Positions 35,752 to 51,872 of a stretch of 64,000 bases of DNA are shown here, piece after piece. The notes below the pieces were generated by a model. It saw only the letters and a program-made list of their open reading frames with translations. It searched no databases and was not told where the DNA came from. Source of the DNA: Chanos chanos. Taxonomy: Eukaryota; Chordata; Actinopteri; Gonorynchiformes; Chanidae. The DNA is taken from positions 7,658,447-7,722,446 of the forward strand of contig NC_044509.1 of the NCBI RefSeq assembly GCF_902362185.1. The letters are read 5' to 3'. Numbering within the stretch: the first letter of the stretch is position 1; each line of letters opens with the position of its first letter. The position numbers were made by a program, and so were the translations under genes.

Positions 35752-37437
35752 TGCTAGTATATTTCATGCTGCTCTTCCAAGTCCTTTAAGAATTCAATAT
35801 TATTTATTTGTTGGTGGATTGTAAGAGTGCTATGAATCATTCCTATCTCAATTTGCTTTAGATGCCCTACTTGAACTTTGAAAAGGTCATAATATTTGGA
35901 AAAATGCACATTTTTTGTTTTATGATGTCTAATTAGAGCATAGCGTTGAGCACATTGGAGCGAATTCACAATTCTGTAAGATTTTCAAAGACATTATTAT
36001 TAGATGAGTTAAAAAAATAAATAAATAAAACCGTGCTGATGACATCAACTGTGTAAACAGGGAAATTCAAAAAGTGAAAAGCTTATGTGACCATAAGCAT
36101 GTATGTTAAAATAATGAAACATGACAATACAGAAGACGACAAAAGTGAAAATGAAAGTGTTATTACACATTAGGACCATTTAGTAGATATATATATATAT
36201 TTATGGAGTTTTATCTCTTGGTCGAGAAATCAAGAAAAACAGTATGAAAATAAGTAGTTCGTTAAGTAATGTGGAGCAGATAATAATCAAAGCAGTCAAG
36301 TATGTTTAAAGAAGATGTATTTGGATGTAATGGAGCAAAAGGAAAAATATTTGAATAGCTGGTGAATTTTTTTGTTTGTGTATGTGTGTAAAAATACTTT
36401 TATTTGATGCATGTGTGTGTTCTAACTGATGTTATGTATAATACCTTGTCCTGTTTGTTTTGCATTGCCCTGGCTGGTCTTGGTCTCTTGATCAGCCGTG
36501 ATGTATGCAAACCTTTGTTGCACTCCTATACGAACACAGCCCTAATACTTAAGGTCAGATGGATCTTACTTGTATTTGTAGTAGCAGGGATGTTAAATGA
36601 AGGAAACACTACTGTACTTTTCCATGAAGGCAGCCCACTCCTGTTAAATGTTTGACAATATTTGCTTTATAGGTCAGCTCTGTCTTTAGACCACTGTTTT
36701 CCTAAGTCATATTCTAGGGACATTCCTTAAAATAGACCTGGGGTGCCCAATTTTTTTTTTCCTGAAGGCTTGTGTGTGCACAAGTTTTCATTGTGCATTA
36801 TTTGGAAGATTGTACGACTGATTGGCTGGAGTAGCCACATTTGGTTTGTGTAGAAAATCTTCCTAAGAACTAGTCTACACACTGGCCTTCTAGAAAAGAG
36901 ATTGGATGTCCCAGGATTACAGCATTTCATTGGTAGATCTTATTTTAATGTTAAACAAACATAAATGTTATTTGTGATGGAAACAAATGGTGGTTCTGTG
37001 ATAATGTTTCTTCCAATAAAAGGAAAGAAAACCCACGGGTTTACTGTGTGCAGACATTACTGTGACAGAAGAAATGCAGAAACTCCAGAATTACGAAGAA
37101 GACTTTTTTTATTATGATTGTTATCACTGTTATTGTTAAATGTTAGTGGAATATAAATGAGGATTTGATAAAACTGCAAAACACAACTGGCAGATTCTTT
37201 GTCACATCTTGTTCTCATATGCAGGGACAAACACATTCATACAAATATAAAAACACAGGCGGTCTGATCTCCCAGTGGCTTGATTTGCCATTTCCAGTGA
37301 GCATGACGTCACAGACAGAGCCATACTCGGGTAAACGTGTCCTATAGAAGTGAGCACATTTCCTCTGCTCATTTAGTTAAGTTTTCCGTAAGATTTTGAT
37401 GTTCCTGCAGAATAAACGCAATTTTAACACCTACAGT
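35752..37437. other. rnasek and med11 3' flanks
   Basis: The tail-to-tail interval has the rnasek 3' UTR, AT-rich DNA, a possible small DNA-transposon relic at 36.7-36.9 kb and the med11 minus-strand poly(A) signal (AATAAA, minus, 37108-37113). No gene is seen. Confidence 0.5.
36738..36914. mobile_element. Possible hAT-type MITE relic
   Basis: About 177 bases bounded by imperfect inverted ends: CTGGGGTGCCCAA at the left and TTGGATGTCCCAG at the right (9 of 13 complementary). The left end resembles the CAGGGGTG-type ends of hAT DNA transposons. No matching 8-bp target duplication remains, so it would be old. The call is tentative. Confidence 0.3.
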
Positions 37438-38327
37438 TCATGTCTGTGGATCCAACATGATCTCGCAGGTCCTTGCCAGTTCTCCCAGTTTGACACGGGC
37501 GTAGTCAGCACGGTTCAGGGCCATCTGACAGTCCTTTCGTGCCGAGTATGTTGAGCCTTCGTGAGGCTGACCTGTTGCAACCTGTAAAGGAAAGCAAATT
37601 GCCAGTCAACACATAAGGGAGAGAAACCTTTATTTCCTCTCTTGGGCCTCGCAGCGAGAAAACACATCAGCCCATCTTCATTAGGGTGGTACATTCCCTC
37701 TAGACGTGTTAACATTTGCATTGGTCTGACTGGCTCTATGCAAATATTTAGAGAATATTACTGTATGTAGGGACTTTGTGAAATCGACAGGAAAGCGTTC
37801 TCCATGTTCCATTTATTTGTGTAGGCGTGTGAGTGCACAGACTTCATAACCTGTGTGAGGTAGCGGATCTGAGAGCTGAGTTCACTCTCCACTCTGTTGA
37901 TAGAGCTGGTGAATTGGTTGAGTTGGCGATCTAAAAAGCTAGCGTTGTGCTTCTCCTTCGACAGCTCCAGAACAATGTTGCCTAGTCACCACAGAGAATT
38001 TTATACATCCATATTAAGTTATTCAACAAATAATCGGTCCCGTCCAATAAGCACAACACATAAGACATTCATTATCATTTTAAATTATGAGCGGGTATAC
38101 TTGTTTGTAGGTACATTAAAAGTGTAGTCCGATGTCATCAAGTCAGATCTGGTACAGTAACATTTACAGTATACTGCTACAGGGTATATTCAACATTTAT
38201 GTAACAGAAGTATTGGGCTGAAGTGATGAACACACGAGAAAAGGCTAAAATACCAACCTGCACACTGCAGCACAACTGCGATCTCCTTTTCTACGTCTTC
38301 AAGCGCTCGCAACCTCTCATTAGCCAT
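37438..38327 (-). CDS. med11: Mediator complex subunit 11
   Basis: 114-residue nuclear subunit of the Mediator head module, which pairs with MED22 and supports pre-initiation complex assembly. Minus-strand exons: 38258-38327, 37851-37981 and 37438-37581. Near-identical blocks to human MED11: [51 protein letters not shown] and [20 protein letters not shown]. Human MED11 starts MATYSLANERL; here translation begins directly at MANERL, and the upstream bases give no longer in-frame start that I can see. It lies head to head with the short ATG16-like gene, 596 bases between start codons. Next to ARRB2 in human as well, as far as I recall. Confidence 0.96.
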
Positions 38328-38922
38328 TTCGCTGACTTAATTAATCTACGAAATAACAAGGGGGGATATATAACAACAGTAAATTCAATTTATGCTGTAC
38401 GTTTCGATGAATATTCCGACCAGTCCAAGTTAAATGCAACAAACTTAGCAGTCGAAGTCAACTTAAATGCAACAAACCCAGATACGTTACAAAGTGTAGA
38501 TTGAGATAAGAGCAGCAATCAAATTAACAACATTTGTGGCTGCATCCCAAGGCGAGAAATTAATGATATTTTTAAGACAATGACGACGTTGAAGTAGCCA
38601 TACCAATGTTTTTTTCCGCTTCGCCATCCACCGTGCTTGAGACTACGGCGTGCAGTGTGGGACAAGCTTTATTCCACAGACCACCGCGGAATAGTATTTT
38701 ACTTAGAGATAGCCTACGGGAAGATGGCGTGAAAGTTCCCCTGAATCCTTTGTCGATGCTATATGTTTCAAGATTAAGTGACAGGCTGTGCCACAATAGT
38801 TTTGTGACATTTAAGATTTTTGCGAAAAAATAAACAAAACAACAGAAAGCCAACTAGAACTATTCACTTTTTTCGGATTTAAAAGAGGTTTGCACTCTAG
38901 AAGTGACTGCAGAAGACAAGCC
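38328..38922. promoter_or_regulatory. Bidirectional promoter region, med11 and ATG16-like
   Basis: These 595 bases separate two diverging start codons, so both promoters must lie here or overlap it. No TATA box stands out. A GC-richer patch near 38.62-38.73 kb is the likeliest core. Confidence 0.5.
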
Positions 38923-40602
38923 ATGGAGCCTTGGAAGAGTCACGTGCGTGTGGAATTGTTCAACAGGGACTGTGCTCAAAAGGATCCCTTCTTAGGGCTT
39001 TTCACCTCACGTAAATATCATCTATTTATAGTTACATGTTATTTTGACCGTTAACCGTGTAGATTTAAAGTGAGCATTTTCTACCCTGCCATTTTGCAGT
39101 GTGTAGACTTGAAGCAAGACTGGACTTACACCTAAGACTATCGGAAGACATGCAAAGATGCAGGTAAACAAGCCGACTAAAACAGAGAGGAGAATGATTT
39201 GTAGGGAGGCGTTGAAAGGCGTTAAGGATTGCACTGTGCTTCTGCCTTCACCTGTTGTGATTTATAGTCTGTGTTCATTTGTCTCTTTTCCATCAGCCCC
39301 AATGGAAAAGCTAGATTTCAGTTACAAAGTGATGGAGAGGAGATACGCAGGCTGTACATGCAGCTGAAAGAGGGAGAGAATGCCATTCATGAGGTGAATT
39401 AGTGAGAGTGTGTTCCCTATTAAATGCTATGAGGAGAGATTCAGTTCTCCTTTGATTTGACAGTCAATGTGAGCATTCAGTGTGCAGAAAAAATCTCTTC
39501 CTCTGACGGTTAAGTCCAGAAATAATACAGAAATCACTCAGAAATCACACACATTTGTGTATACATCATATGAAAAGTGGGAATACACTCTTCTGCAATT
39601 TCTAAAGAGTGAAAGTGCACTTGTTTTACCCCGTCCTATGTAGTATTACTTGGGACTGCTGTAAAACCTTTCTCTGATACAAGACCCAATTGATTTGTCT
39701 GTCATTGTCATTCATTTTTAATTTTCACTTTTGACTTTAAATGATCTGTTTCAGTCATAATCTATTCTTGCTCTACATGATAGTCGTTTGTTTGTGTGGC
39801 TCTGTTTGTTTTTACCTTCTCCCTGCCTCTCTGATTCTTCCATCTTGCACTCTTTTCATGACCAGCTCACTGAGAGGGTCTCAGACCTGACCAGCACAGC
39901 GTATCTAAAAGAGGCAGAGTTGCAGTATTGTCACTCACAGTAAGTAGACAGCTTATGACAAACTGAGAAATGAATCACCAGTCACAGGGTTTGTTCAGTG
40001 ACAAGTTTGATCCCTCCGGTTTTAATCCTTCAGAGTTCAACGTTATCGCAGTGAGGCCGTACTTTTGGCCAAGCAGGTGTGCTCTTTAAGGACTGACTTG
40101 TCAGAGAGCGAGTTTATTCTGGAGTGTCAGTCAAAGGAGCTGGCAGCTCTTCGACTGGAGCAGAGGACACTGAAAGAGGAGCTCGCAACAGCTCGAAAGG
40201 AGAAAGATGAGCTCCTGGATCGGTGGTTGCAGGAGAAAATAGAAGAGGCGGAGCGAGTGAACAAGTACAATGCCACGCAGGAGAGGTGAGTTATTTGTCA
40301 TAACTGCCTGGATATCTTTACAGTGTTTTTTTATATATATAATCAGCTGTCAAAAGCACAGCTGAATTAACAGAAGATGTAAAACTTTTCAATGTTATCA
40401 GAATTTATACTGAGTTGATGCTTCCCATGAAAATGTATGCATGCGTCTTGTTTTGTTTTTTAAATCCACCACTAGGTGGCATCGTTTTGCTGGTCGGTTG
40501 AACCATTATCGCAATGGGGGAGCTCATAAACCATCTTCAGCCAAGAGAGGCCAAGTCATCTGGACATCCACAAAAGAACAGTCACCATGTGAACAAGACT
40601 GA
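38923..40602 (+). CDS. Short ATG16-domain protein without WD40 repeats
   Basis: Predicted 233-residue coiled-coil protein in six exons: 38923-39010, 39100-39163, 39297-39393, 39866-39939, 40034-40285 and 40476-40602. The N-terminus MEPWKSHVRVELFNRD aligns with the ATG5-binding helix of human ATG16L1 (RWKRHISEQLRRRD), keeping W, K, H, the hydrophobic I/V, L, R and D. A long coiled coil (about residues 85-205) ends in ELLDRWLQEKIEEAERVN, matching human ELVTRWMAEKAQEANRLN. The frame then stops after a short basic tail; no WD40 exons follow before arrestin. Known role of the domain: ATG16 dimers bring ATG5-ATG12 to membranes for LC3 lipidation. The human WIPI2/FIP200-binding segment just after the coil is not recognisable here. 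It is similar in plan to yeast Atg16. Not the atg16l1 orthologue; it may be an old paralogue. Candidate poly(A) signal: 41797-41802. Confidence 0.8.
40469..40482 (+). promoter_or_regulatory. CTCF-like motif spanning a splice acceptor
   Basis: CCACTAGGTGGCA matches the CTCF core CCASYAGRKGGCR and straddles the intron 5 / exon 6 boundary of the short ATG16 gene (exon begins at 40476). Confidence 0.35.
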
Positions 40603-42163
40603 ATACTGATTTACAGTTTGACAACAAAATGTAAGTCCAAATGATTGTTTATGCAATTTAGGAACTGGGTTATTTGTAATTTAACATATTCAGTTTAGAG
40701 AGTGATATCGCTACAAATGTATGAAATGTTACCTCCACATAATCTCTTCACATTACTATAGTTAGCAGGTCAAATAAGAGGCACATATGATGTAAATTAT
40801 AACTGAAGGAAATATTTATATTGGTACATCTCTGGTCAGAGAGATGTCATTAGCAATAAGGGAACAATACTGGCTCGAAACATCTGTCTTGACATCTGTT
40901 CTTCCCCTTCTTTTTCCTTTCACATACACAATAATGTGACTAGATACCCAGGGTGCATCGGAGGGAAGGCTTGGAGCGTGAGTGGAAAGTAGAATCTAAT
41001 GAGTCGTGGGAGGTCTCATTTGCATACAGTGGGTGGAATCTCAGTCGGAGACCGTCACTCCTACAGCATTAGTAGTTTTGGGATATTGACTGAGGCATAT
41101 TGTTGCTACGAGATGACACACAAAATATTATACTTGGAAATCTGCAATGGTCTCTTATCATTATGCTGAAGCTAAATTTTCGCCCTATCTTGCTATTTCC
41201 GACGGTTATGTTGTTAAATTAGGTCCCGCAGACACACAGAAATCACTGCATGACTTCTGCTAGTTAGGCTTTATGATCGTGAAAAAAAGGTCTTTATGAA
41301 ACCTACCACTTGTTTTTCGTTCTGTTTGACCTTTTGATGGTTGATCTTTTTAACTGTCTTTTTTTCAGTGATACAACCCTTATCTGTCTGTTTACAATAA
41401 CTCGTCTTCAGTTCAGCCTTGCTTATTGCTACATGACACCATTCTAATTCCATGTTATCGTAAAACCATAGTTTGAGGACAATTCATTTAAATGCTTGGA
41501 GCAACGATGCCATATACAATAGACATTCAATTCAACTGAACTGTGCTGCCGTTAAAACAATAAAATAATTGTAGAATTCTCATTGCATAAAGCAGCGGTT
41601 GCACTATTAACCAATTAAAAAACACAGGTGGCAATGGTTATTTCAGTGAAAGTACTTTTTCAGTTGTTGCAGTTTAAATTTTTGGGAAAAATATTGTAAT
41701 ATGCATTTTCTGTATTTGACCAAAGAACCAAACTGAAGATTATTAAGGACACACCACACAAGTCATGTGACATTTAATGTATATATTCTCTGTTTTAATA
41801 AAAAAAATTAAATAAAAATTTAATTTTGAAATAAAAAATAAAATGGCAAATGATACATTTCACGATTATGACAATGCTATAACATGTTTACAGTATTTCT
41901 TTCTCTGAGTAACATCTTGTCTAAGAAAAAAAAAAATTAAAAGTATATTTACGAAGTAGAATTGCTGACTTTGTCAGGTCAGTCTGTTACGATGAATCTT
42001 GTGGTTGCCAGGCAACCGGTCTGAAATTACAGATGCGAATCTATGGACAGAGGTGTGTTAAGGTGTTGGTCTGCTGAATCCGCATTCTAGCTTTATGAGA
42101 CAGCAGATAACAGATGTTAATCATTCAGACCGACTGCAGCAATCAGACATAACAGAAGCAGCG

Positions 42164-42194
<31 letters not shown>

Positions 42195-43175
42195 TTTTCA
42201 CACCAGCAGGAACATCTTAGCAGTGCAAAGAAGTATTCTTTAAATGCACAAAGAATCACAGGTCGCAGTCACAGCACCACTAAAAGAACATGCTGGATCA
42301 TTGACTCCATTTTTTTTTTTTTGGCTGAAACTTATGGAGCCTCAATGTGGTACAGCTGGTATAACCTGGTACCAGTAGTACAGGAGTCAAATTATGGCAA
42401 AACAAAATTCAGATTAACACTTTGCTACAGGTAAAATTATGGAAAAAAAAAACAAAAACCAACAACGATGAGGCAGGTATGTGGCTGTATTCTGGAGATG
42501 TTGTTCTGTTGTAGTTTCATAAAAACCCCCACACTTCTGAGTTTTATACTCAGGTCGCTTAGTCCTTAATGAAATAATATTTTCATGGTAGCAAAACATA
42601 ATGTACGTTTGAGGTTACAGTTAATATCAAGGGTTGCGTCGCAACATAGTAAAATATAGTGATGTGTGTTGTGTGCAGTGATTCATATTTTCAGTTGTAT
42701 ATTTTCCCCAAAATTTCCCCCTCCATTTTGGTGCTGCTGTCCATAGCAGATTGGCCGCAGCAGACGTTAAGGTATAATTTCAAAATCAGCATGAAAAAGG
42801 AAAAAAAAACGAAAGAGAAAAGAAAAAAAAAAATCCCTGTGGCATTTCTTCTTCATGATCACTGTTTCTTTCTCTCTTCTCCCCAAATCCTCCTCTTCCC
42901 TGCTTTCGTTGCTTTGACAAAAGGTCTCTCTCCGTTTTCCTCTCGTTATCAGCAGAACGACGCTGCTTCACCATCAAAAGGTTGGCCAGAAGAATATGAG
43001 GAAAATTATAATGTACAATCTGTCTCCACTGTATCAAGTTTTTTAAGTTGATTTGTTTTTTTTTAAATTTTATTTCTCTACTTCTGTTTGAGGTTTTCTT
43101 TTTTTTGTTTTTTTTTTTGTTTTTTTTGAACTGTGTAAATTGGAGAATAGAAAATGATTGATAGCGAAAGGAGAT
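40603..43175. other. 3' flanks of ATG16-like and arrb2 genes
   Basis: Convergent interval: AT-rich DNA, plus-strand AATAAA at 41797, a TG microsatellite at about 42167-42194 and, from about 43.07 kb, the minus-strand arrestin poly(A) signal (43068-43073). A possible donor, GTAAGT at 40631, just after the ATG16 stop suggests a 3' UTR intron. No other gene is seen. Confidence 0.5.
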
Positions 43176-48570
<5,395 letters not shown>

Positions 48571-48887
48571 CTCTGGTGTAGATTTGGTGAGTCAGTAAGT
48601 GAACGCAGTCAGTTGGTGATTAAAAAGAGAGAAAACAAGTAGCTAGGCAGACAGTTAGCCACCTAACTAGCTGACGATGTAGTAGCTGCCTTGTTGTGCC
48701 CGCTTCTTCCACACCTCCTGCCTCATCTCCGGAAAACATTCCGTGTGACCGAAGAGAGAAGTGTTAGGGTTTACTAGCGCCCAGATGTACATGTTGGCAC
48801 ACACTATTTAACACTCATTCGTAACAGGATTCATTACCCAAGTCAACAGAAAAGTCAATTTGCTAATATTAGATTTTTAGAGCAATC

Positions 48888-48931
48888 TTAATTTACACAG
48901 TACCACAGCTTAATTTACACAGTACCACAGC
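48888..48931 (+). repeat. 22-bp tandem duplication
   Basis: Two exact, adjacent copies of a 22-base unit beginning TTAATTTACACAG and ending ACCACAGC (48888-48909 and 48910-48931), directly before a TA microsatellite (48936-48963). Confidence 0.9.
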
Positions 48932-48934
48932 TAA

Positions 48935-48970
<36 letters not shown>

Positions 48971-49429
48971 AATAATTGTTAAACACACATATACCTGCTC
49001 TGCGTACGTCTGCCTGTATTGCCAGCCCTCGTTATTACAAAACACTGGTTTAAAATGTTTCTCGAGGAGCAAGTGCGCTTTTACACTTTAAACAGGCTCA
49101 CTTCTGATCCCAGTGACTCCTTCCCACTGTCAAGATAGATTTACAAGTAATATTGTGTGAATTAGGGTGGTGGCGGGTGTCACGGTACAGTGGACGTATT
49201 AATAAAAGTAATACATAATTTGCGAAGCGTTGGCTCTGCGGTTCTGTGCAGGGTTTGTTCGTGCCATTCAAAAACATTCGCTCTGGAGACACAGTGTGTA
49301 AAGGAAGTTGGCCCACAGTGAAGTCTTCAGTGTAGGATGGTCACAGACCTCCACACATATATAACTTTAATATACGTATTATTAAACTAAAAGTCACGGG
49401 ACATACCGTGGGTAAATCAAAGGCTGCAG

Positions 49430-49443
49430 CCAGCAGATGGCAC
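49430..49443 (+). promoter_or_regulatory. CTCF-like motif
   Basis: CCAGCAGATGGCAC fits every position of the CTCF core CCASYAGRKGGCRS. It lies between arrb2 and ap4m1. Confidence 0.4.
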
Positions 49444-50272
49444 AAGTGTCAATGAAAATCTCTCTATGGCGAATGAGCGGAAACAAAACAATGTTTTTCT
49501 TCCCCCTCTGTTGAACACTTAATCAAAGAGTAACTATCTGAACGGTTAATAGGTTGTCGGTTGTCGGTTAATAGATCGAGGTGTGAGTGCCAGAAGTAGA
49601 GTAGTCATGGTTGTACAAGGTCTCATTTTAGATGAGTACATAATATACATCATCTAAAAGTATTATTCAGTCAATGATTTACAAGTTGAGTCATACTCAG
49701 TGGTCTCCAGGCTTTAGGATTTTAATCAAGAGCCCATTCAGACGCTCTTCTACTAACTGACATCCCTACACTCTGAGCCTAACTGAGGAAGAGAATAATC
49801 CACACCTGCCACAATTTATAAGATCACTCTGAGGTAAATCTATATGTAACCATAAGGAAAAAATTCATGTGAGATCTTTATGCTACAATAAAAATGAAAA
49901 TTCGCCTCATGGAATGCTTCTTCTTGATAACAGAGGTCATCCAAATCAATATTTAAATGCTAAGACCACAATCTACTACTCTCAAACAATGTATGAAAAG
50001 AAGCACTCTGAGGATCCAGCGCGGTAAATTCTCAGCGTCTTTTATTTTTTCTCTGCCAGAGAGAAGCAAATCTTCCACAGGTAAGTCCCTATGATACAAT
50101 AATGCTTGACCCATGTTCACTGTCACTCAGATGGGAAGTCCTCAGATAGACCAGTGAGTTCTGATTCTGATTCAGATGGGATGCTTTGATTGGCCTTTGC
50201 ATATCCTGCCAAGGTCACTAGGCCACTGCAATTCGCTTGTTTCAACACTGTTTTTCTTTCTTTTTGCTGAGT

Positions 50273-51841
50273 TCAGATACGGATGGTATAGGAGTCAGAG
50301 TGTGTGACATAGCGGACCCAGCGTTGGGACAGTCCGGGCTGGGTCGGGGTGAGGCGAAGGAACCGGATCTGAAGTCCTGTGCAGGTGTATTTAGGTAACT
50401 CGAAGCTCATGCTAACTGGACCAACCTCCAGTAAGGAGGCAGAGCTAAGGCCAGGAACCTCAACCTATAAGTGCAGTGTGAAGAGCAGTGATAAACACAC
50501 ACTGATGAAAACAGACACAATGTATCACTTTGTATTAAATCCATTTAACACTAGGGCAAACTGAATTTAAAACAACTAGATCTAATTAAGACAGCCAGAA
50601 TTTTTGACACTTAGATTTATTAAACACTAACACAGCCTGACCTTGTCAGCAGAGCTATTTAAGACTAGCATCTATTTGAATAAACAACTTTATTTAAATC
50701 ACCGTTTCTGAAATATTACAAGCATTACCTTAAACAGTGCAGAAAGCTGTGCCCCTCCAGGAAATCGAGGTATTTCCCATAAAATGGCTTTGTTTTTGGG
50801 CTGCAGCTCTGCACTCTGGTCTGGACTGCTCAGCTCCTGAGACAGGCTGGATTTAGAGATATCAGGCATAAAAGAGGAGGGCGATGTAGTCCGAAAATTT
50901 AAACCCAGACACAGATTACAGACTCAGAAGCATATCTGACTCCAAACTCATTGTTGAGACGTGTGAATATGTTGAGAGAGGGAAAAGAAAGGATTGGAAA
51001 GAAAGATAACAATGGATGACATTTCTCACCTCAATGAGCCTTTAGGAACAGGCACTGTTATGGAGACGTTAAGAGCAGAACTACAAGATACAGGTAAAAA
51101 AAAAATATTATATAAGCATTACACAACATTTTCACATTATCAGGACAAAAAGAGAAAACAACAGTCGACAAGAACTAGAGAAATAAAGACGAATTGAGAA
51201 CACTAATAAGGGAACATTGCTTTAAAAAGTAATTCTGTGACTGAGATGGCTTTTCACTACACTCAGACAGAGGACACTGGGTCTTTCATCTTATAAAACA
51301 GACTGCAAAGACTACAAGACAGAGAAAACAAATTACTATAAGAATCATTTTTTTTCGCTAACATTCAAACCTTTTGGGTGGCAGGTCACATCGTAGTTTA
51401 AGGTATATCAGTAACCTACAGGATAAGAAGGAAAAGCTCATTTAGAAATAAGCAAATGTTATTTAGAAATGTTATAGCTGTTTAGAAATAAACAAAGATC
51501 AAAATAAAGTTAATGTAGGAGTCATAGGATCTCTGTCAGTAAGCCATATACCTGTTCCCATAATCCCTTTCTAGTGTGGGAAACAGACGAAACGGTGGAG
51601 CACAAGGAAGATTGTCACAGAGCTGGTACTGCATTACCGTTTGCTGTGAATAACAAAAATATTTATGTTACTCCAAATTTCCTACAAGATTTATGTGTAT
51701 GAAAACGCGTTTGTGATTTCCATAAGTACCTCTCCCTGACTGGGACAAACTTTCAAGATTCTAAAGGAATCAAACTCATCCAATTTGACAGCCTGGTGAA
51801 AACTGCATTCGTCTACATGTACTGCTGCCCCATAGCCTGAA

Positions 51842-51872
<31 letters not shown>

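Larger units (their letters stand above)
48571..50272. other. arrb2 5' flank and ap4m1 3' flank
   Basis: The arrestin promoter should lie just above 48570, where sequence to about 48.76 kb is less AT-rich. Further up are a 22-bp tandem duplication, a TA microsatellite, a CTCF-like motif and the ap4m1 poly(A) signal (AATAAA, minus, 50041-50046). No gene is seen. Confidence 0.5.
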
